This document shows positions 58,835-64,000 of a stretch of DNA of 64,000 nucleotides, piece by piece. The stretch's first letter is position 1; each line of letters begins with the position of its first letter. This DNA is from Nepenthes gracilis (Eukaryota; Streptophyta; Magnoliopsida; Caryophyllales; Nepenthaceae). The translations under genes and the position numbers were made by a program. Below the pieces are notes generated by a model. It was given only the letters and a program-made list of their open reading frames with translations, ran no database searches and was not told the DNA's origin. Location of the stretch: assembly GCA_033239525.1 (NCBI GenBank), contig BSYO01000014.1, forward strand, positions 10,710,021-10,774,020. The letters run 5' to 3'.

Positions 58835-59040
58835 TTACTATTCTCATAAAAAGAACCTTGTTATCAAGGTTGAATGAGGAAAAGTCCTACCGTAATTCAA
58901 TAGTGGCTTTTCAAGTAGCCTCCTCCAGTATCTGTGACTGCCAATGCACAAGGAGCTGGGAAATGAGCTGACGGATTGCATAAAATCTTCTAAAATTTGA
59001 GAAGTTGTTGAGGTTGTAGGAGCGGTTGGGAACCTCACGC
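58835..59040 (-). pseudogene. Chromodomain at the end of the Reina integrase
   Basis: The minus strand reads LVHWQSQILEEAT, KATIELR, DFSSFNLDNKVLF, the pattern of a chromodomain (a Trp, an EEAT segment and a terminal FNLEDKVLF-like tail). It ends ten or so bases before the 3' LTR. Chromodomains guide integration toward modified chromatin. One stop replaces the Trp after EEAT. Confidence 0.65.
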
Positions 59041-60115
59041 TTCAGTAGGCAACTCAAAAGGCTACTAGAGTTGATCCCCATGACATTGCTTTAGTAAGAA
59101 GACATGGAATATGTTGTGTATTTTGGAATGTGCCAATAAATTCAATTGGTGGGCTACAACACCCACTCAGTCTAAAATACGGAAAGGAGCATAATAATAT
59201 ATGGCTATTTTGTTTGACTATCGACTAACCACCTAGGTTTGACGATAGGGCTGAAGTCAAACGTAGACCAAATCTCCCATATGAAATTCCTTATCAGTTC
59301 ATTAAGAATCTGCTTGATGTTTCATGTGGAGCTATGCCCACTGCAGATTGGCTTTAAGAGCCACGAGAACAGTGGAACGAGTGGTTAACAACTCGTCGAT
59401 GGAGGCTATGGAAGAGGTGCCCTGGACATAGTTGAGCAGCGATGGGGGCGACCGCTCATATACTGCCTCAAACGGACTCATTTTTATGAAAAAAGGCCAA
59501 GTGGTATTATAACTCCATTCAGCCCAAGGTAAGTACTGAACCCAAGAAGAAGAGTGTCCAGTAGCGAAGCAGTGCAGATAGTCTTCGAGACACCGATTAA
59601 CCAATTCGGTTTGCCCATCTAACTACGGATGGTATGGGATACTGGTGGACAATCGGGTTTCTTATAATTTGAAGAGTTCCTCCAAAATGCACTCATAAAA
59701 ATGGGGTCCCTGTCCAAAATAATATTTGCGGGAACCTCAGCAATCGACAGATGTCCTCAATAAATTTCTCAGCGAGTTGAGCTACTGTGAAATGGGTTCC
59801 TAGTGAAGAAAAATGGGCATATTTTGAGAGCTAATCAACCACCACAAGTATATTAGTTTTGCCATGTGACATAGGTAATTGGGTGATGAAGTCCACAGAG
59901 GGATTTACAAATCTTACTTGGAATGGGAAGTAGTTAGAGAAGACCAGATGGTGCGGTATTGATTGGCTTGATTTGTTAAAAAACCAGGCAATTGTTTACA
60001 AAATTGTAGACCTCTTTACACATATGTGGCCAATAGAAAGTAGCCACTATTTGGGATAGGGTGCGCTGAATTCCCACATAACCTCCAAATGGAGAATTGT
60101 AATACTCATGCAATA
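59041..60115 (-). pseudogene. Reina integrase
   Basis: The minus strand reads SVDFITQLPMSHGKTNILVV with the first catalytic Asp after VVV. Next is IAEVPANIILDRDPIFMSAF with the second Asp in a different frame, and LDGQTELVNRCLEDYLHCF with the catalytic Glu. So the D, D and E positions survive despite frameshifts and stops (after VVVD and after YHP). Then come VQYLPWAEWSYNTT, SPFEAVYERSPPSLL and LVALKANLQWA, the usual Reina C-terminal part. Confidence 0.8.
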
Positions 60116-61100
60116 TCAATTCTTGTAGTGTAGACTGCTGGAACTAGAATACGGTTTGTGAAGAAGACAAGCCCATCGCGCTCGAAATACCGCAAAATTT
60201 CTAGGTTGTTCTTGAATGGACTGGGTGAGAGTACCGAAACCTAGATGCTGCGCATAGAATTTGCGTAGAATAGAAAACAGGGCTATGATCGATTGGGTGA
60301 CAGCTTGGAAGGCCAAATAGGATCCAGTAACAATTCTGGATAAAGTATCAGCAAGTCCATTTTCTCTCCACGGTTGGTAAACAAAGTCAAAATCAAATCC
60401 TAATAATTTAGTAATCCAACGCTGTTGATCTGAAGTATGTATGGATTGGTTCAGCAACATCTTGAGAAGTTGATGGTCGATTTGAATGGTAAAATTAGCA
60501 CCTAATAATTACTGGCGCACTTTTTCAAAGTCTTGGTGACGGCGTAGAGCTCTTTAATGTAAGTTAAGGATGCATGCAATTTTGGGTAGAGTTTTCTGAT
60601 GAAAAATGCAATGGGCCCGCCTTGAAGTAGCACGGCTTCAATGCCCTGCTCGGATGCATTTGTCTAAACCATGAAGGACTTGGAGAAATCAGGCAAGGCT
60701 AGCACAGGGGTGGTGGTGAGAGCTACCTTAAGGGAGTCAAATTCTTGTTCGGCTTTTGAGGAAAACAAGAAAGCATCCTTCCATAATACGTGTGTCAATG
60801 GAGCTTAGATTTGGGCATACCGGCTCACAAATTGCTGATAATATCTTGCTAACCTATGAAACCCTCACAATTGGGTGACACTAGTCAGTGTTGGCTAGCT
60901 TTGGACGGCCGCAATTTTGGATGGATCCACTACCACTCCTTGCTCGGAAATATGTGACCCCGATATGATAGAGAACTCTGCCCCAACTCACACTTGGACT
61001 GCTTAGCAAAGAATTAATTGGCCTGCAAGATTTGCAGTACCTGAGTGAGATGATGGAGGTGTTCCTCCCAGGAAGGGCTGTACACCAAAATGTCATTGAA
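60116..61100 (-). pseudogene. Reina RNase H and RT connection
   Basis: 60460-60116 reads MLLNQSIHTSDQQRWITKLL, GFDFDFVYQPWRENGLADTL and SR, the conserved end of gypsy RNase H before integrase. 60881-61096 covers the RT thumb and connection in decayed form (QILQAN, KQSKCELG). Stops and shifts occur. Confidence 0.75.
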
Positions 61101-61532
61101 GAAAACTAATATGGATCATCGTAGAATTAGACGAAAGATCTCATTCATCTTGAATTGAAAAGAATAAGGAGTATTGGACAACCCGAAGGGTATAATCAGA
61201 AATTCATAGTGCCCTTCATGAGTTCGGAAGGCAGTTTTGTGGACATCATCAAAATGGACTCACATTTGGTGGTATCCAACTCACAAATCAAGCTTTGAAA
61301 ATATCTAGGCACCAGACAATTCGTCTAGCAGTTCATCCATAGTGGGAATTAGAAACCGATCCCTAACTATGATGGCATTGAGAGCTCTATAATCCACACA
61401 GAATCTCCAACTTTTGTGATGTTTCTTGACAAGTAAAATTGGTGATGAGAAGGGGCTAGTATTGGGCCTGATAATTCCTTCTCCTAACATTTCATGAATC
61501 ATGCACTCCATTTCTGCCTTCTGGAAGTAGGG
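61100..61532 (-). pseudogene. Reina reverse transcriptase
   Basis: 61511-61305 reads MECMIHEMLGEGIIRPNTSP, FSSPILLVKKHHKSWRF, CVDYRALNAIIVRDRFLIP and MDELLDELSGA. Past two stops it continues [31 protein letters not shown] and ILVFFNDILVYSPSWEEHL. The catalytic FDD box reads FND, so one metal-binding Asp is lost. Confidence 0.85.
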
Positions 61533-62396
61533 TTACTGGTAGGGCTTTACATTCACTAGTTCGATACTCAGTTTTAAAGGGATGCAGTGATTTGTAGCAC
61601 GGTGTGAGCATAGCCCATGGGAAAGGGAGAATATATTTGCAAAAGTGGAGAGGAGGTGACAAAGAGCTGCTAGTATGGTGGAATTGACATTTAAGGGCAG
61701 ATGATTTGAAGAGGGAAGGGAAATTGCATTGTGGTCCAGAGGGGAATCCAACACGGGTGTGTCCATCAATTGGAAGTAGGTGGCAACTGATTTGGTCATT
61801 GCACTACACCTCAGCTGGCCCAATGTCATGGCAGAGATTGTGGCAGATTGTAGCCCATGTAGAGTGAGCTGAGTGCTTGCATGGTTAAAGTTCATCCACA
61901 AGGCCCTGTAATCAAACAACATTGGGCTGATTATGGCTAGCCATTGGACCCCAGACACCACATCCGCCCCATAGATGGGCAATAAGTAGAGATCTACATG
62001 AAACGTTGACTGGTCCAAAGTAACGAGAATATTGGAGCATACTCCATCGAAGTGCAAGGAGTCCCTATTTTCCATTGTGACATTAAGATGTTGGGAAAGT
62101 TGAGTGGGCAGCCTCAAGGTTTTAGCCAATTGAGTTTGAAAAAGGTTGTGGGTTGAGCTACTATTAGCTAGTATGATTACTGAGCGATGCGATACTTGGC
62201 CTTGCAAATGTAATGTAGAAGGGACAACGTGACCTTCCAGAGCATGAAGATAGATGGTTGGAGAGGTGAATGTGGATGGAGGCAGGGGCTTTACTTCGTG
62301 AGGACCTGCTGTCTGAGAGTCATGGCCAAGGGGAACTTCCTCAATTATCTGTGTATCAATGGGTGTGGTATCTTCTTCATCTGTGATCATACTCAA
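61533..62396 (-). pseudogene. Reina protease and protease-RT linker
   Basis: Longest open frame of the window (287 codons). It reads IYLHALEGHVVPSTLHLQG, then SVIILANSSSTHNLF where the active-site DSGSTHNF is normally found (Asp to Asn), LDQSTFHVDLYLLPIYGADV, VSGVQWLAIISPMLFDYRAL and MNFNH. It then runs through the linker to SHRATNHCIPL and VNVKPYQ, the start of RT. Catalytically dead but structurally well kept. Confidence 0.85.
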
Positions 62397-62414
62397 GAAT
62401 TGTGGAGGTTTATA

Positions 62415-63462
62415 TTAGTGGCCTAGAGTAAAGCATTCATCACCATTGAAACACAATTCATGTTCATGATAAGACGCCATTTCAGCCGGAGTGAACCTCT
62501 TTATGGGTAACTTTGGAGGTAAGATTGAAGATGAAGAAGGCCTCGGTGGTGCTCCCAGGGTGTGTACTGGCTGTTTGGAAGTTGGTAGGCATTGAGAATT
62601 GGAGCGGCCAGTATCAATTTTCTCCTCCACTAGTTTAGCCATGCCAATAGCCTCAAGTAGTGTTAGAGGCTTCAGCAACAGGAGCTTATGCCGAATATCA
62701 TCTCGTAGACCGAAAATAAAGTAATTTAAAAGGTTCACGGTGGTGAGGCCTATAGTTCTAGTGGATATGGCCTCAAATTCTGTCATGTAATTCTATCATG
62801 TGTGAGGTGACAGTAGTGATTTGTTGGAACTTGTAGAGCTCTGCTTCATGGTTGGAATAAGTAGATGGCCGAATCAAAGTTCCAGATCATGGTAAAAAGC
62901 CTTCCATATAAAAAGCTATCGGGTCAAGTGCATCCATTGATACCACTGGAGTGTAGAACCAACCATGTAGAAGGTGACGATTGTTAGTTTCTGTTCTGGT
63001 GGGGTACAGTGATGGTGGAAAAAGTGTTCAAATTGAAACAACTAGTCAAGCGTATTGTTCCCCGGAGAAAAACAAAATTTAGAGCTTGGGTAAATGAATG
63101 AGCGCAGCGATGTGGTAATCAAGCGATACATGTGAGAGAAGAGGTAGGGTTTGAGTTGGCGGTGGAGGGCTTGTAGGTGAAGATGCTATGAATGAAGGAG
63201 GGGTTGGAAGCAACGACGGATGTACAAATTGTCTAGGTTGTGCTTCAAGTTGAGCCAAGGAATGAAAAATTTCAATGAAGGATTTCTGAAGATACCCAGT
63301 AGCAGAAGTGTTCGAGGCAATATCTTCAGAATGGTGCTGTAAAGTAGCGGCGATTCCTTTAGATTGTTACTGTAAGGATGCAGTCATCTCCTTCAGCACA
63401 TTCGAGAGCCCAGTGATTGAATCTTTGAGAACTTTATGTTGCGTCGTCATTCCTTCTGCCAT
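62415..63462 (-). pseudogene. Reina gag
   Basis: Starts MAEGMTTQHKVLKDSITG (ATG at 63462). The best preserved part, 62786-62415, reads MTEFEAISTRTIGLTTVNLL, FIFGLRDDIRHKLLLLKP, LLEAIGMAKLVEEK and RFTPAEMASYHEHELCFNGD, then the knuckle remnant CFTLGH. In the CCHC box the second Cys is Gly (C-F-N-G). A stop and shifts lie between the N-terminus and the capsid. Confidence 0.75.
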
Positions 63463-63482
63463 GTCTCATTGAAAGTACCAAA

Positions 63483-63991
63483 TGATGTAGATGCTCATAT
63501 AATCAATTGCGTCTATAGTGTAGGAAGGAACAATTTGAGGAGGGAAAAAGGGAAGGGAATGGGAGTTCTAACAGAGAGCGGGTTCGAGAGAGCCACAGAG
63601 AGAGAGATTGAGATGAGTCAAGAGATAGAGAAGATTAACTAAGTATATTCTATTCTCCAACAGGAGCAATAGTGGGCTTTTATACAGTAAAGGGTTGTGG
63701 CACCCATGGCCTAGCAGAGCAAACATAAAATAGAAATTCTAATAGCGGCAGAAACAAAAAACATAACAGAAAGAGAAAGTGCAATGTAGAACAAAGTCAA
63801 CGTGCGGGGGCAAGGGAGTTACAATAGAAACATAGTGAACGTGCAGGGGCTAGGAAGTTATAACAAAAGCAATTAAATATAATCTCTAAATTTAGGAGGC
63901 AGCTGGATTTTCCAAGTGCTTCTCCTTTTGGGCAGTAGTCGGGTGATGATGTATCAAGACTTCCAATAGTATATTGATGAACCCCACAACA
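63483..63991 (-). repeat. 5' LTR of the Reina element
   Basis: 509 bp. TATAAAAG on the minus strand at 63677-63684. Followed (minus) by TTTGGTACTTT, an altered primer-binding site. The window ends nine bases beyond it. Confidence 0.85.
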
Positions 63992-64000
63992 TTGACATTC

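Larger units (their letters stand above)
58331..63991 (-). mobile_element. Reina-lineage chromovirus, nearly full length
   Basis: 5.66 kb on the minus strand with LTRs 63483-63991 (5') and 58331-58834 (3'), about 505 bp each, starting TGTTRTG and ending CTACATCA. A TTTGGTA primer-site start follows the 5' LTR (63482-63476, minus). Order: Gag, protease, RT, RNase H, integrase, chromodomain, as in chromoviruses. The element has stops and shifts but all domains remain. Flanks AATGC and TTGAC do not match, so the ends may derive from recombination or the duplication has decayed. Confidence 0.85.

Overview
This is plant nuclear DNA, almost certainly angiosperm, from a repeat-dense (heterochromatin-like) part of the genome. 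The evidence is the content itself: Ty3/gypsy elements of the Tat, Tekay/Del and Reina lineages, Ty1/copia elements of the Tork and SIRE type, initiator-Met tRNA primer-binding sites, plant-style TATA and W-box LTR promoters, and long AT-rich stretches with (TA)n and (ATT)n microsatellites. I found no convincing intact host gene, tRNA, rRNA or CRISPR array. Every recognisable coding region belongs to a retrotransposon, and all are broken by stops, frameshifts, deletions or later insertions. The species cannot be named from the sequence.

Layout. 1-2795: 3' end of a plus-strand Tat element (antisense additional ORF, tandem repeats, 3' LTR). 2963-5150: SIRE-type gag fragment and an inverted, deleted copia. 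5494-7667: long LTR F. 8602-10785: short gypsy element with two LTRs (L). 10960-12913: copia integrase fragment, an inverted R-type repeat and a gypsy gag. 12928-25292: minus-strand Tekay/Del chromovirus (E), split by two solo LTRs (A 17512-20225, B 21806-24258). 26460-28690: two minus-strand Tat-type LTRs (Y, Z1). 30635-38470: plus-strand Tork copia with TTTAA target duplication, its integrase split by solo LTR D (32677-35529). 38471-43560: SINE-like tRNA head, Tat gag fragments around a TRIM-like direct-repeat unit (R1/R2), and LTR Z2. 43891-56744: 12.85-kb minus-strand Tat element with perfect AAATT duplication, an antisense extra ORF and nested solo LTR C (49430-51470). 58331-63991: minus-strand Reina chromovirus with both LTRs and all pol domains.

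The window therefore records several rounds of insertion. Long LTRs of one related set (A, B, C, D, probably F, and the LTRs of E) repeatedly landed inside other elements, and A, B and D now remain as solo LTRs, which points to LTR-LTR recombination. These LTRs share a pyrimidine-rich module ending in CAG or a near match. LTR D additionally carries four near-perfect palindromes spaced about 52 bp apart directly upstream of its TATA box, followed by three copies of a roughly 173-bp repeat. I regard these as the most interesting undescribed structures here, together with the unrecognised open frame at 20787-21257 inside element E and the long open antisense frame at the left edge.
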